Shown here: in pieces, positions 17,118 to 25,493 of the stretch
Numbering within the stretch: the first letter of the stretch is position 1
Layout of the letters: the number at the start of each line of letters is the position of its first letter
Assembly: GCA_902605865.1 (NCBI GenBank)
Contig: CACLEJ010000008.1
Location: 1-39,586, forward strand
DNA from: an uncultured Pelagibacteraceae bacterium
GTDB lineage: Bacteria; Pseudomonadota; Alphaproteobacteria; Pelagibacterales; Pelagibacteraceae
DNA: 39,586 bases
Reading direction: 5' to 3'
Made by a program: the position numbers and the translations under genes
Notes under the pieces: generated by a model
What the model saw: the letters and a program-made list of their open reading frames with translations, nothing else
What the model was told of the DNA's origin: nothing
Databases searched by the model: none

Positions 17118-17187
17118 GTTTATAAAATTTTTAAAAATTTATTTAGTTGTTTAATTCAATAAAATTCATTAGTGTTAATAATATTAC

Positions 17188-17628
17188 ATGAAAAAATTAT
17201 TTATTTTCATATTTTTATCATTTTTCTTTTTTAATTTTTCAAAAGCAGGATACCAAGGTTATGGTGAAATTAAATTAAGTCCAACAGTTTTGAAATATTT
17301 TAAAGAATATATAAGTTCAAAAGGAGTTAAAAATACAACTGAGGGTGCAGACAGGCACGGCAGTGGATGGTTTTTCTTTGTTGAAGAAAATGGTTTAGAG
17401 TTTGGATACACTTATTGTCCTCAAGGAAAAACATGTACGAACGATCAAACATTTGTAAATAGAATGTGTAAAAAAAATATCAAAAAATATCTTAAGAGAA
17501 AAGGCAAATGTAAACTTTTTGCGAAACAGCAAACAATAGTATGGGATGGTAAAAGAATTAGAATTTCTGCTGATGCATCTGAGTCAGAAATAGAGGAAGT
17601 GCTTAGAAAAAATGGTTTTATTGATTAA
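17188..17628 (+). CDS. Secreted hypothetical protein with four cysteines
   Basis: I do not recognise this protein of 146 residues. Residues 1-20 form a clear signal peptide (lysines, a phenylalanine-rich hydrophobic core, then SKA), predicting a periplasmic or secreted mature protein beginning GYQGYGE. Four cysteines (77, 83, 94 and 108) could form two disulfides, and the middle is basic (KKNIKKYLKRKGK). The C-terminal third contains IVWDGKRIRISADASESEI. It follows the peroxiredoxin by 70 AT-rich bases, so it may have its own promoter. Its 3' end overlaps the convergent rnhA gene by 11 bases. A DsbA-like protein in this window could help fold it, but that link is speculative. Confidence 0.75.
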   Translation: MKKLFIFIFLSFFFFNFSKAGYQGYGEIKLSPTVLKYFKEYISSKGVKNTTEGADRHGSGWFFFVEENGLEFGYTYCPQGKTCTNDQTFVNRMCKKNIKKYLKRKGKCKLFAKQQTIVWDGKRIRISADASESEIEEVLRKNGFID

Positions 17629-18052
17629 GCAAAAGATTTGCAGCTTCTCTTGCAATTAAATCAACCTCAATATTTAATTTATCCACAGAATGACCTTTTA
17701 CCCAACTCCATTTTATTTCAAATTTACTACTCATAAGATCTAACTCAGTCCATAGATCTTTATTTTTGACTGGTTTTTTATTCGCAGTTTTCCATCCATT
17801 TTTTTTCCAATTATGTATCCATTCAGTAATTCCTGACTTTACATATTTGGAGTCTGTAAAAATTTGGACATTACTGCCTTTTGGAATTTTTTTAAGTGCT
17901 TTAATTGGAGCAAGTAGCTCCATTTGGTTATTTGTAGTGTTTTTTTGACTACCTTTTATATGAGTCTTCTTTTCATCATCCATGATGATAGCAGCCCATC
18001 CCCCATTTCCTGGGTTACCTAAACAAGACCCATCAGTATAGATTTTTATCAT
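17618..18052 (-). CDS. rnhA: Ribonuclease HI
   Basis: RNase HI cuts the RNA strand of RNA-DNA hybrids, removing primers and R-loops. The protein is 144 residues long. The catalytic carboxylates are visible in IYTDGSCLGNPG (Asp7), NNQMELLA (Glu), FTDSKYV (Asp) and EVDLIAREAA (Asp). I chose the ATG at 18052 rather than the in-frame TTG at 18058: the ATG overlaps the thrB stop as TAATG, and the peptide then begins MIKIYTDGS as is usual. It is last in the minus-strand chain from crtI. Its 3' end overlaps the convergent secreted protein gene. The window also encodes RNase HII (rnhB), so both enzymes are present. Confidence 0.95.
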   Translation of the reverse strand: MIKIYTDGSCLGNPGNGGWAAIIMDDEKKTHIKGSQKNTTNNQMELLAPIKALKKIPKGSNVQIFTDSKYVKSGITEWIHNWKKNGWKTANKKPVKNKDLWTELDLMSSKFEIKWSWVKGHSVDKLNIEVDLIAREAANLLLNQ

Positions 18053-19017
18053 TAACAATAGTCCTTAAATGAATTAAGATTTCTATGAAAATTTAATTTA
18101 TCCAAGTATTCTTTAGGATCTTTAATTTTAATTAATATTTTTTTGGGAGTATTCAAATAGTCATAAGATCTAGTGAGAAGATATCTCAATGCAGAACCTC
18201 TACATAAAGTATTAAAATTACTCTTTTCTTTTGAACTCAATTTACGCACTGATTGATAACCCCTTAATAATTGAGCAGATTTATTTTTGTCTAAAATATA
18301 AATTTTATTTCTTTTTTTAAAGCATAATGCATTAACACATGTTGCTAATTCATATGCCAAGAAGTCATTTGAAGAAAAATAAAAGTCAATAAATCCATAA
18401 TATTTTTTTTTATAGAAAAAAATATTGTCTATAAACAAGTCACTATGAATTATTCCATTTGGCATACTCGTTGGCCATTTTTTTTTAATATCAAATAAAT
18501 CATCCTTCATAATTTTTATTAAATTACCTGAAAGTTTATTAATTCTTTTGTCAATTTTATTAAGCAATGGCCCCCAAGAATTAATCGATAGAGAATTTTT
18601 TCTGTATAACCTTAATTTCTTAGCAGCCATATGTAATAAAGCTGCATTTTTCCCCACGGCATAGCAATCTTTATTTGTTAAATTGATTTTATCTTTTCCT
18701 TCAAGAAAGCTGACCAAACATGCAGTTTTATTTTTAATTTTAAATAAATATTTACCTTTTTTATTTTTAATAGGTTCTGGACACTTAATTTTTTGTCTAG
18801 ATAAGCCAAACATAAGGTCCATGAAAAAAGGCAAATCTTTCTTCTGAACTCTTCTCTCAAATATAGTCAGTATTATTTTTTTTTTATTTGTCCTAATTAA
18901 GTAATTAGTATTTTCAATGCCTTTTTTTATTCCTGAAAAAGATACAATCCTACCAATATCAAATGTATTCTCAATCAAGCCTAAATCGCTATCATTTATT
19001 CTGGTATATACAGCCAT
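18052..19017 (-). CDS. thrB: Homoserine kinase (aminoglycoside phosphotransferase fold)
   Basis: This 321-residue ThrB is of the proteobacterial, protein-kinase-like type, not the GHMP type. It phosphorylates homoserine in threonine biosynthesis. The N-terminal lobe contains IENTNYLIRTNKKKIILTIFE, where the last lysines sit at the ATP-binding position. The catalytic loop is HSDLFIDNIFF (His-x-Asp-x4-Asn pattern), followed by the metal-binding segment FIDFYFS. It is coupled at both ends by TAATG overlaps, with ispH upstream and rnhA downstream. The ispH-thrB-rnhA order is a familiar alphaproteobacterial arrangement. Choline or aminoglycoside kinases share the fold, but order and motifs favour ThrB. 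Confidence 0.92.
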   Translation of the reverse strand: MAVYTRINDSDLGLIENTFDIGRIVSFSGIKKGIENTNYLIRTNKKKIILTIFERRVQKKDLPFFMDLMFGLSRQKIKCPEPIKNKKGKYLFKIKNKTACLVSFLEGKDKINLTNKDCYAVGKNAALLHMAAKKLRLYRKNSLSINSWGPLLNKIDKRINKLSGNLIKIMKDDLFDIKKKWPTSMPNGIIHSDLFIDNIFFYKKKYYGFIDFYFSSNDFLAYELATCVNALCFKKRNKIYILDKNKSAQLLRGYQSVRKLSSKEKSNFNTLCRGSALRYLLTRSYDYLNTPKKILIKIKDPKEYLDKLNFHRNLNSFKDYC

Positions 19018-19961
19018 TAGTTCAATTTTCCTGGGATTTTAAATGTCACGTCTTCTTTTACTATTTCTACTTCTTCAATTTGTACAGTAAATTCTTTTTT
19101 GATATTATCTATAAATTCTTTAACTAAAACTTCAGGTGCTGATGCACCTGACGAAATACCTATAGTTTTGCATTTAGAAATTTTATCGATAGGAAAAGTG
19201 CTTTCTGAATGAATCAATTCTGCATCACTGCAGCCATTATTTTTAGCAACTTCAACTAATCTTACTGAATTAGACGAATTTCTACTACCTATCACAAAAA
19301 AATTATCACAATCTTTAGCTATTTTTTTTACAGCTGCTTGCCTATTTGTTGTTGCATAACAAATATCATCTTTTTTAGGTTCTTGAATATCGGGAAACCT
19401 TTTTTTTAAAGCATTTATAATATCTCTAGTATCATCAACAGATAGAGTTGTTTGAGTTATATATGCAAGTTTTTCACTTTGCCCCTTTTCAAACCTTTGT
19501 GCATCTTCGATTGTTTCTATTAAGTCAATTTTTCCATCTGGAAGTTGACCCATAGTTCCAATAACCTCAGGATGATTTTTGTGACCAATAAGTAAAATAT
19601 GTATATCTCTCTTATTTAAATTTTCTGCCTCTCTGTGAACTTTCGAAACCAAAGGGCATGTAGCATCAACAAAAATCATATTCAAATTTGTTGCTTCTTC
19701 TGGGACTGATTTTGGAACTCCATGAGCAGAAAAAATCACTGGCCTTGTTTTGTCACTAATCTCCTCAATTTCTTCTACAAAAATAGCTCCAATCTTTTTT
19801 AAACTATCAACTACATGTTTATTGTGAACTATTTCATGGCGCACATAAACAGGCGCGCCATATTTTTCTATACTTTTTTTAACTATCTCGATAGCTCTAT
19901 CAACCCCTGCACAAAAACCTCTTGGTGCAGCTAACATAATTTTTAAATGCTTATTTTTCAT
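19017..19961 (-). CDS. ispH: 4-hydroxy-3-methylbut-2-enyl diphosphate reductase
   Basis: IspH (LytB) catalyses the last step of the MEP pathway, giving IPP and DMAPP. It is 314 residues long. The three iron-sulfur cysteines are Cys17 (PRGFCAGVDRA), Cys102 (VDATCPLV) and Cys201 (ICYATTNRQ), and the substrate histidines are in RHEIVHNKHVV and GHKNHPEV; all are present. The start ATG lies inside the 3' end of the 60-residue membrane protein gene (11-base overlap), and the stop overlaps the thrB start (TAATG). The gene directly follows the carotenoid/retinal cassette, so precursor supply and use are likely co-expressed. Confidence 0.97.
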   Translation of the reverse strand: MKNKHLKIMLAAPRGFCAGVDRAIEIVKKSIEKYGAPVYVRHEIVHNKHVVDSLKKIGAIFVEEIEEISDKTRPVIFSAHGVPKSVPEEATNLNMIFVDATCPLVSKVHREAENLNKRDIHILLIGHKNHPEVIGTMGQLPDGKIDLIETIEDAQRFEKGQSEKLAYITQTTLSVDDTRDIINALKKRFPDIQEPKKDDICYATTNRQAAVKKIAKDCDNFFVIGSRNSSNSVRLVEVAKNNGCSDAELIHSESTFPIDKISKCKTIGISSGASAPEVLVKEFIDNIKKEFTVQIEEVEIVKEDVTFKIPGKLN

Positions 19962-20133
19962 TTTCTTCTTTTCTAAAAAAAGGAATTAAAAAAATAATAC
20001 AAGCAATAAGAAAAAAAAGACTACCAAACATTGCCCAAAAACTTCCTATACTTGATATAATAAAACCAATCGCAGAAATAATAAATAAAATCCATCCAAT
20101 GAAATTAATTTTTCTATTGCTCATTTTTTTCAA
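19951..20133 (-). CDS. Small membrane protein between blh and ispH
   Basis: I do not recognise this 60-residue protein. It has two hydrophobic helices (about residues 10-28 and 31-52), with a basic N terminus and a charged C-terminal tail ending FRKEENEK. It overlaps the 3' end of blh by 20 bases and the 5' end of ispH by 11 bases. An in-frame ATG at 20124 (MSNRKIN) would cut the blh overlap to 11 bases and is an equally good start. The tight nesting in a coding chain argues that it is real and translated with its neighbours. A link to retinal or isoprenoid metabolism is inferred from position only. Confidence 0.68.
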   Translation of the reverse strand: MKKMSNRKINFIGWILFIISAIGFIISSIGSFWAMFGSLFFLIACIIFLIPFFRKEENEK

Positions 20134-21007
20134 TTAAATATTCGAGCAATATATGTGGAAAAGTTAATGACGCCAATCCAATAAAAATAACTTGATAAAT
20201 GGTCTCGTTAAACTCGTTATAATTATTAAGAACTAGTATAGACAAAATATAACCAATAATTGTTAAAATTGTTAATGGCAGTGCTTTTTTAATAAATATA
20301 GGCAAACCTTTTTTAAGATTTTTGTTTATTTCATTTATTAAAGACATGGAATGTCTAATAGAGTGTAAAAAACAAAAATAAACTGTGAAAGCAATAATAG
20401 GGTTAAGGAAATAGTTAAGTAATAATATTGATAAATAATCCATCAATAAAAGAGATTTTACCTCAATATTTTTTTTTAAAGATAAAAAAATACCAGAAAC
20501 TAGAGATAAAAGAATAAATATAATTAATATTTCATTAGCCATTATAAAACTATTTGAAATGTTGAAATTTAGAGTTTCAAAAATTTCAAGTGTTTCTTCT
20601 TTGTGAAAAAATAAAGGAGCAATAATTATCAACGATCCCTTTAAAAAATAAACGAGTTCAAATTTTTTTTTTTTATCAATAAATTCTGAATCTTCTTTAC
20701 CAAAATGAAAAGCAGCAATAATTAAAAACAAAAAAAGTAAGAACTTTGGAAATATCAACCAAATAATTATCGTGGTTATGCCAACAAAAATATAACCTAA
20801 ATAAAAAACACTAATTGACTTATACCCTAGATATTTAATAAGCTTCTTCCCTTTAATATGATCTAATGATCCATGTGATATCCCAATTGTTAAAATTAAA
20901 AATAAAGAAATTATTAAAAAACTACCCTCTCTTAGATACTCTATCCCAGCCAATGTAATACATAGATTAAAAAAAATTAAAGAATGATAAAAATTAATTT
21001 TAGTCAT
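20114..21007 (-). CDS. blh: Beta-carotene 15,15'-dioxygenase, Brp/Blh family
   Basis: Blh cleaves beta-carotene into two molecules of retinal, the chromophore of microbial rhodopsins. This integral membrane protein of 297 residues has about eight hydrophobic segments. The conserved histidines expected to bind iron are visible: His45 and His50 (GISHGSLDHIKG), His101 (AAFHFGKEDSEF), and a pair in FLHSIRHSMSL (about residues 219-223). It follows crtY by 4 bases, completing a phytoene-to-retinal pathway in one operon. No rhodopsin gene lies in the window, so a proteorhodopsin is expected elsewhere in the genome. The family call is firm; the activity is inferred. Confidence 0.93.
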   Translation of the reverse strand: MTKINFYHSLIFFNLCITLAGIEYLREGSFLIISLFLILTIGISHGSLDHIKGKKLIKYLGYKSISVFYLGYIFVGITTIIIWLIFPKFLLFLFLIIAAFHFGKEDSEFIDKKKKFELVYFLKGSLIIIAPLFFHKEETLEIFETLNFNISNSFIMANEILIIFILLSLVSGIFLSLKKNIEVKSLLLMDYLSILLLNYFLNPIIAFTVYFCFLHSIRHSMSLINEINKNLKKGLPIFIKKALPLTILTIIGYILSILVLNNYNEFNETIYQVIFIGLASLTFPHILLEYLIEKNEQ

Positions 21008-21011
21008 TTAT

Positions 21012-22076
21012 TTAGAAAAGAGCTTTTATAAAAATCCATTTAGGCATTTTTAATATTATAGAAAAATCTTCCAAAAAATTACTCTTGTTAGATAAAAATT
21101 TAATTACTTTATTAGATTTATTGTTAAACATTCTAAAAAATATACTTGGCATTTCGGATGGATTATTTTTAAGTACTTTTAAAAAAATTTTGTCTAAAAA
21201 CTGATATTTTTTTTTAATTTGATATATTTCTAATTTATCAATACTTTCAATGTTTTCTCTTATGAACTTACTTTGTTCCTGGATATTCAGGAAAGTATAA
21301 CCAGTGCTTAGTCTTGTCATACCACCTGCTGTTCCAATATTTATTCTATTCTTAACTTTTTGATTAAAAGGATAAAATAGTGGTATTGCACCTTCTTCTT
21401 TATAAGTAATCTTATAATCTTTTAATTTTAAATTATTTTCAATATATTCTTTTATTTGCTTATCATAATCTTTTTGAGAGCTATCCTTCATCTCAGATAG
21501 CCAAGTAGTCTCAATCAATGCTGTTTTTTTTGAGTATGGAAGAGTATAAAAAAAGTGAACACTTCCTCTTTGTTCACAGTCAAAGTCCATTAAATTCATA
21601 ATTTCTTCGTCAAAAAAATTTTTTTTTGTTTCTATTTCAACGCCACAGAAATGTTGCCAGAGGTCATTATTTTGATTTTTTAAATTTGGAACACTATTAA
21701 AAACTAACGAATTATCTAAATTTATATTCTCTTCATTTTTATAAAAATAAATATTCTTATTTTCTTTTAATTTATTATTTATCTTCTCATAAAATAACCC
21801 ACTATCAATGGTTTGATATGGATAGCCCTCACACTCTAGGTGTTTAGTTTTTTGCGGTATATTTATAGAAAAATGTTTCCAGTTTTTTTTTACACAATCA
21901 TCAAAATTATGCGAAAATGTTTTCCAGAAGGACCATGTTTTATCTTTTTTGTATTCGTCTCTTGGTTCAATAATTGCTAAAGTTTTATTTTTTAATTTAT
22001 CATTTATTTCTAGCTCATAAGCTAAGGATAAGCCCGCGCAACCAGCACCAATTATTACAAAATCAAAATCTTTCAT
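21012..22076 (-). CDS. crtY: Lycopene beta-cyclase
   Basis: CrtY closes both ends of lycopene to give beta-carotene. The 354-residue flavoprotein starts with the dinucleotide-binding motif DFVIIGAGCAGLSLAYELE. It contains the family features DKTWSFW, DFDCEQRG and the C-terminal glycine-rich segment INIGTAGGMTRLSTGYTF, which together identify the classical bacterial CrtY class rather than CrtL or the heterodimeric cyclases. The start lies within the 3' end of crtB (14-base overlap), and blh follows after 4 bases. Its product is the substrate for Blh, so the gene order mirrors the pathway. Confidence 0.94.
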   Translation of the reverse strand: MKDFDFVIIGAGCAGLSLAYELEINDKLKNKTLAIIEPRDEYKKDKTWSFWKTFSHNFDDCVKKNWKHFSINIPQKTKHLECEGYPYQTIDSGLFYEKINNKLKENKNIYFYKNEENINLDNSLVFNSVPNLKNQNNDLWQHFCGVEIETKKNFFDEEIMNLMDFDCEQRGSVHFFYTLPYSKKTALIETTWLSEMKDSSQKDYDKQIKEYIENNLKLKDYKITYKEEGAIPLFYPFNQKVKNRINIGTAGGMTRLSTGYTFLNIQEQSKFIRENIESIDKLEIYQIKKKYQFLDKIFLKVLKNNPSEMPSIFFRMFNNKSNKVIKFLSNKSNFLEDFSIILKMPKWIFIKALF

Positions 22077-22914
22077 TTAAACTTATTTCTTCATTAATTA
22101 ATTCATGTTCTTTATCTCTAAGATGATAATGTTTTTTTATCAATGATAGTTTTAGCAAGTCATATATAGATAATATTGTTTGAAATATTTTGCCACCATT
22201 ACTAACAAAAATTTTACCTGATTGATTGTAATTTTGGATTGTTTGCTTTTTAATAATATTTTTACCAATTTGCCTATAAACTCTTCTTGCAACTAAAATT
22301 GAAAATCTAAGACTTAATGGAATATCCTTTATTGAAGAAAAACTACTATCATAAAATAAATCTGCAGTAGCCAATGTTTCTTTTATACTTTCAAAATCGT
22401 GCTTTATATAAAACCTTCTAATTTTAGAGTCCTCTATTACATCTCTAGAAATATTTGTTAGTTGCATTGCTATACCTAAATCTATAGCAGATTTAAGTGA
22501 ACTAGAATTTCTAACATTTAGAATTTTTGCCATCATCAATCCAACAGTTCCTGCCACTCTATATGAATAAATTAATAATTCCTTTTTTGAATTTAATCTT
22601 ACTTCATTTTGAATATCAGACTCCACACCATCAAATAAGTCGTCTACAATTTTTTTTGAAATGTTATATTCATCCATTAGTATCCACATATTTTCAATTA
22701 TACGGTTCTGAAATTCTTTATTGATAAAATTACTTTTGAAATTTAAAAATCTTCTTAATTTGATATCAGTTTTACTTTGATCATCTGCAATATTGTCTAA
22801 AGTTCTACAAAAATCATATAAATTAGAACATTTTAAGTAAGTTTTTTTAGGTAGAAAAAATCCAGCCCAGTTAAATGATTTTGCGTATATTGATAGATAG
22901 TTATTCTTCTCCAT
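22063..22914 (-). CDS. crtB: Phytoene synthase
   Basis: CrtB condenses two geranylgeranyl diphosphates to phytoene. The protein has 283 residues. The two magnesium-binding aspartate motifs are LDNIADD (Asp40, Asp44, Asp45) and NISRDVIEDSKIRRFY (Asp158, Asp162), matching the squalene/phytoene synthase family. The ATG overlaps the crtI stop as TAATG, and the end overlaps crtY by 14 bases. Its substrate needs a GGPP synthase (crtE or a longer-chain IspA homologue), which is not in this window. The close tie to crtI and crtY makes phytoene synthase far more likely than squalene synthase. Confidence 0.94.
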   Translation of the reverse strand: MEKNNYLSIYAKSFNWAGFFLPKKTYLKCSNLYDFCRTLDNIADDQSKTDIKLRRFLNFKSNFINKEFQNRIIENMWILMDEYNISKKIVDDLFDGVESDIQNEVRLNSKKELLIYSYRVAGTVGLMMAKILNVRNSSSLKSAIDLGIAMQLTNISRDVIEDSKIRRFYIKHDFESIKETLATADLFYDSSFSSIKDIPLSLRFSILVARRVYRQIGKNIIKKQTIQNYNQSGKIFVSNGGKIFQTILSIYDLLKLSLIKKHYHLRDKEHELINEEISLNERF

Positions 22915-24371
22915 TATAGAATTTTATCTAAGACTTTTGCTGAAGATAATACTCCCGGAACACCTGCTCCTGGATGAGTGCCTGCTCCAACAAAATATAA
23001 ACCATCAAAAATTTCTGATTTATTATGAAATCTAAAATAAGCTGATTGGGTAAATTTTGGTTGAATAGAAAACCCTGAGCCATATTTTGTATTTAACTCT
23101 TTTTCAAAATAATCTGGTGTTAAGTAAAAATCTTCAACAATATTTTCACTTAGATTAGGTAATAAACATTCCTCCATTTTTTTTATAACTAAGTTTTTCA
23201 TTTTATCTCCTTCAATAGACCAATCTATACCAGATTGGTTATTTGGAACTGGGACCAACACATAAAAACAATCATGATTATCAGGCGCCATAGATTTGTC
23301 TGTAGCTGTTGGTCTATGTAAATAGTAACTAATATCGTCATTTAATTTTTTATTGTTAAAAATATCATCCAAATGTTCCTTGTACTTGTCTCCAAATTTA
23401 ATTGTATGATGTTCAACATCGTTGTAAACTTTTTTGGTTCCAAAGTAATACACAAATAAACCCATTGAATATTCCATTCTTTTCATTTTCCAATTAAAAA
23501 TATAATTACTACTATTTGTGTTTGCTAATTTAGAGTAAACTGCAGGTGGATCTGCATTACAAATAACATTATCTGTTTCAATTTTATCCCCGTTGCTTAG
23601 TTGAACGCCTGTTATTTTATTTTTATTTGATATGATTTTATTTGCTTCGCATCCTTTTAATATTTTTATATTTTCTTCATTCATTAGTTTTTCCATGCCA
23701 TTTATTATTTGACCGGTACCACCCATTGAATAATGAATTCCCCATTTTTTTTCTAAATACAAAATTAATCCATATATTGATGTTGTTGTAAAAGGATTAC
23801 CACCAACCAATAGTGGATGCATACTAAGTAATCTTCTTAATTTTTCATTTTCTATATAAGAGGAAACCAAACCATAAACAGATTTATAACTCTTTAAATT
23901 AAATAAAGAGGGTATCTGTTTTAACATAAAAGAGGGTTTATCAAATGGGACATCTGATAATTCAGTAAAACCTTTATCAAAAATCTTTTTTGTAAAATTA
24001 ACTAAATTTTTATATCCATTTACATCTTTTTCGTTAATCTTTTTTATTTGATTAACCATTTCTTCTTCATCACCAGAATAGTCAAACTTAAAACCATCTT
24101 CAAAAACAAATTGATACCAAGTTTTTAAAGATTTTATTTCTAAATAATCTTTTGAATTTTTGTTAAAAAGCTGAAATAATTCATCAATCAAGTAGGGCGC
24201 TGTTATCACAGTTGGACCACCATCAAATGTAAATCCATTTTTTTTAAAGACTCTTGCCCGTCCACCTAAATCTTCATGTTTTTCGATCAAGGTTACATTA
24301 TGACCTTTAGCTTTTAACCTTAATGCTGCAGCCATACCACCAAAACCTGATCCTATTACTATCGAATTCAT
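22914..24371 (-). CDS. crtI: Phytoene desaturase
   Basis: CrtI carries out the four desaturations from phytoene to lycopene. This FAD-dependent enzyme is 485 residues long. The N-terminal Rossmann motif is SIVIGSGFGGMAAALRLKAK, followed by LIEKHEDLGGRARVF and GFTFDGGPTVI. The C-terminal FAD-binding region is GLYFVGAGTHPGAGVPG, the bacterial-type desaturase signature. It is first in the minus-strand carotenoid chain; the 44-base gap from 24372 to 24415 separates it from atpF and is the only room for a promoter outside atpF. No heavy G+C change or other sign of recent transfer is apparent. Confidence 0.95.
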   Translation of the reverse strand: MNSIVIGSGFGGMAAALRLKAKGHNVTLIEKHEDLGGRARVFKKNGFTFDGGPTVITAPYLIDELFQLFNKNSKDYLEIKSLKTWYQFVFEDGFKFDYSGDEEEMVNQIKKINEKDVNGYKNLVNFTKKIFDKGFTELSDVPFDKPSFMLKQIPSLFNLKSYKSVYGLVSSYIENEKLRRLLSMHPLLVGGNPFTTTSIYGLILYLEKKWGIHYSMGGTGQIINGMEKLMNEENIKILKGCEANKIISNKNKITGVQLSNGDKIETDNVICNADPPAVYSKLANTNSSNYIFNWKMKRMEYSMGLFVYYFGTKKVYNDVEHHTIKFGDKYKEHLDDIFNNKKLNDDISYYLHRPTATDKSMAPDNHDCFYVLVPVPNNQSGIDWSIEGDKMKNLVIKKMEECLLPNLSENIVEDFYLTPDYFEKELNTKYGSGFSIQPKFTQSAYFRFHNKSEIFDGLYFVGAGTHPGAGVPGVLSSAKVLDKIL

Positions 24372-24415
24372 AATTTGGATTTTATATTATTTTAAGAAAA
24401 TGTAACGTAATTAAG

Positions 24416-24910
24416 TTATGAATTAATTTTTTTTAATTCAGTCTTTGCTTCTTCAAGATTTTTTTCAAACAGATTATCTAATTTAGATTTATCAACTGTA
24501 GTTGTTATAATTTTTTTCACTGACTCTAGTGCAATTTTGATAGAGGTATCTTTGATTTCTTTAATTGCTCCCTCTTTCATCTGATTAATTTTTGTTTGAG
24601 TTAAATTCTTCTTTATTTCAGAAGATTTATGAAATTTTTCATTCATACTTATAACAAGTTGCTCAGACTCAGTTTTTGCCTGATCGAGGATCTTTTGGGA
24701 TTCTCCTTCAACGGAATTGAGTTTAGCCTGAGCTTCATCTAAAAGTTTTTTTGACTCAACTCTTAACTTTTCACTTTCATCAATTTCTTTTTTTATATCA
24801 CCTATCATTTTTGTTAGGAGATTGTTTATATTCTGAGGTATTTTAAAATATACCAATAGACCTATAAAAATAAAAAATGATATTGCTACCCAAAAAGTTG
24901 CATCAAACAT
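24416..24910 (-). CDS. atpF: ATP synthase F0 subunit b
   Basis: This is the peripheral stalk subunit b, 164 residues long, with a single N-terminal transmembrane helix (about residues 5-23, WVAISFFIFIGLLVYF). A long charged helix follows that would form a coiled coil with b' and reach up to F1. The start ATG lies 8 bases inside the b' gene and is preceded by GGAGAG, a good ribosome-binding site. It is the last gene of the F0 operon atpI-atpB-atpE-atpF'-atpF. The F1 genes are not in the window, which agrees with the split F0/F1 arrangement of alphaproteobacteria. Confidence 0.93.
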   Translation of the reverse strand: MFDATFWVAISFFIFIGLLVYFKIPQNINNLLTKMIGDIKKEIDESEKLRVESKKLLDEAQAKLNSVEGESQKILDQAKTESEQLVISMNEKFHKSSEIKKNLTQTKINQMKEGAIKEIKDTSIKIALESVKKIITTTVDKSKLDNLFEKNLEEAKTELKKINS

Positions 24911-25490
24911 CTTTTCTCTCCTTGTTTATTTTTGATTGGTCTTCCACAATTGCTGCTATGCTGCTACTATTTACTTCTTCACCAATTAACTCTTTTATCA
25001 ACTCAGCTGATGTTTCAGCTGCTATTTTGTTTATTTTTTCTCCTGATTTATTCTTTAGATCGTACAATTCCTTTTCTACTTCACTTATTTCTTCATCAAG
25101 ATCTTTCTCTAATGCAGCTTTTTTTTTATTAATATCATCCAAAATTTTTTCTCTAGCCTCATTAAAGTAACTTTTAGCTTTAAGTTTGCTGTCTAAAATA
25201 ATCTTTTCATATTCGTCAATTTTTTTTTGACTTTCCTCTTTTTGCTTGTCTGCTGTCTCAATATTTTCAAGTATTTGAGATTTTCTAGTTTCCAGGTTAT
25301 CACTAATCTTAGGCAATATAACTTTGGTCAAAACAATAAAAAGTATTCCAAACGTGATGATAAGCCAGAAGATTTGAGAAATCCAAAACTCTGGATTAAG
25401 TTGGGGCATACCACCACTTTCAGCGGCAAATACTGTATTAAAACATGCAAAGCATGTAACGAATAATAAAATAACTATCTTTTTTAACAT
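24903..25490 (-). CDS. atpF': ATP synthase F0 subunit b'
   Basis: This second b-type subunit (b') has 195 residues. The stretch MPQLNPEFWISQIFWLI at residues 28-44 is typical of alphaproteobacterial and cyanobacterial b', followed by the transmembrane helix to about residue 59 and then a long charged coiled coil. Residues 1-22 read like a signal peptide ending VFA. If cleaved this would be processed; alternatively translation could begin at the internal ATG (Met28), giving the shorter common form. The gene starts 3 bases after atpE and overlaps atpF by 8 bases. Together b and b' make the heterodimeric stator stalk. Confidence 0.9.
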   Translation of the reverse strand: MLKKIVILLFVTCFACFNTVFAAESGGMPQLNPEFWISQIFWLIITFGILFIVLTKVILPKISDNLETRKSQILENIETADKQKEESQKKIDEYEKIILDSKLKAKSYFNEAREKILDDINKKKAALEKDLDEEISEVEKELYDLKNKSGEKINKIAAETSAELIKELIGEEVNSSSIAAIVEDQSKINKERKDV

Positions 25491-25493
25491 TAA

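Noticed and set aside
17122..17145. AT-only palindrome AAATTTTTAAAAATTT after the peroxiredoxin gene considered as a terminator
   Set aside because: Self-complementary A/T runs are expected by chance at this base composition and the stem would be very weak.
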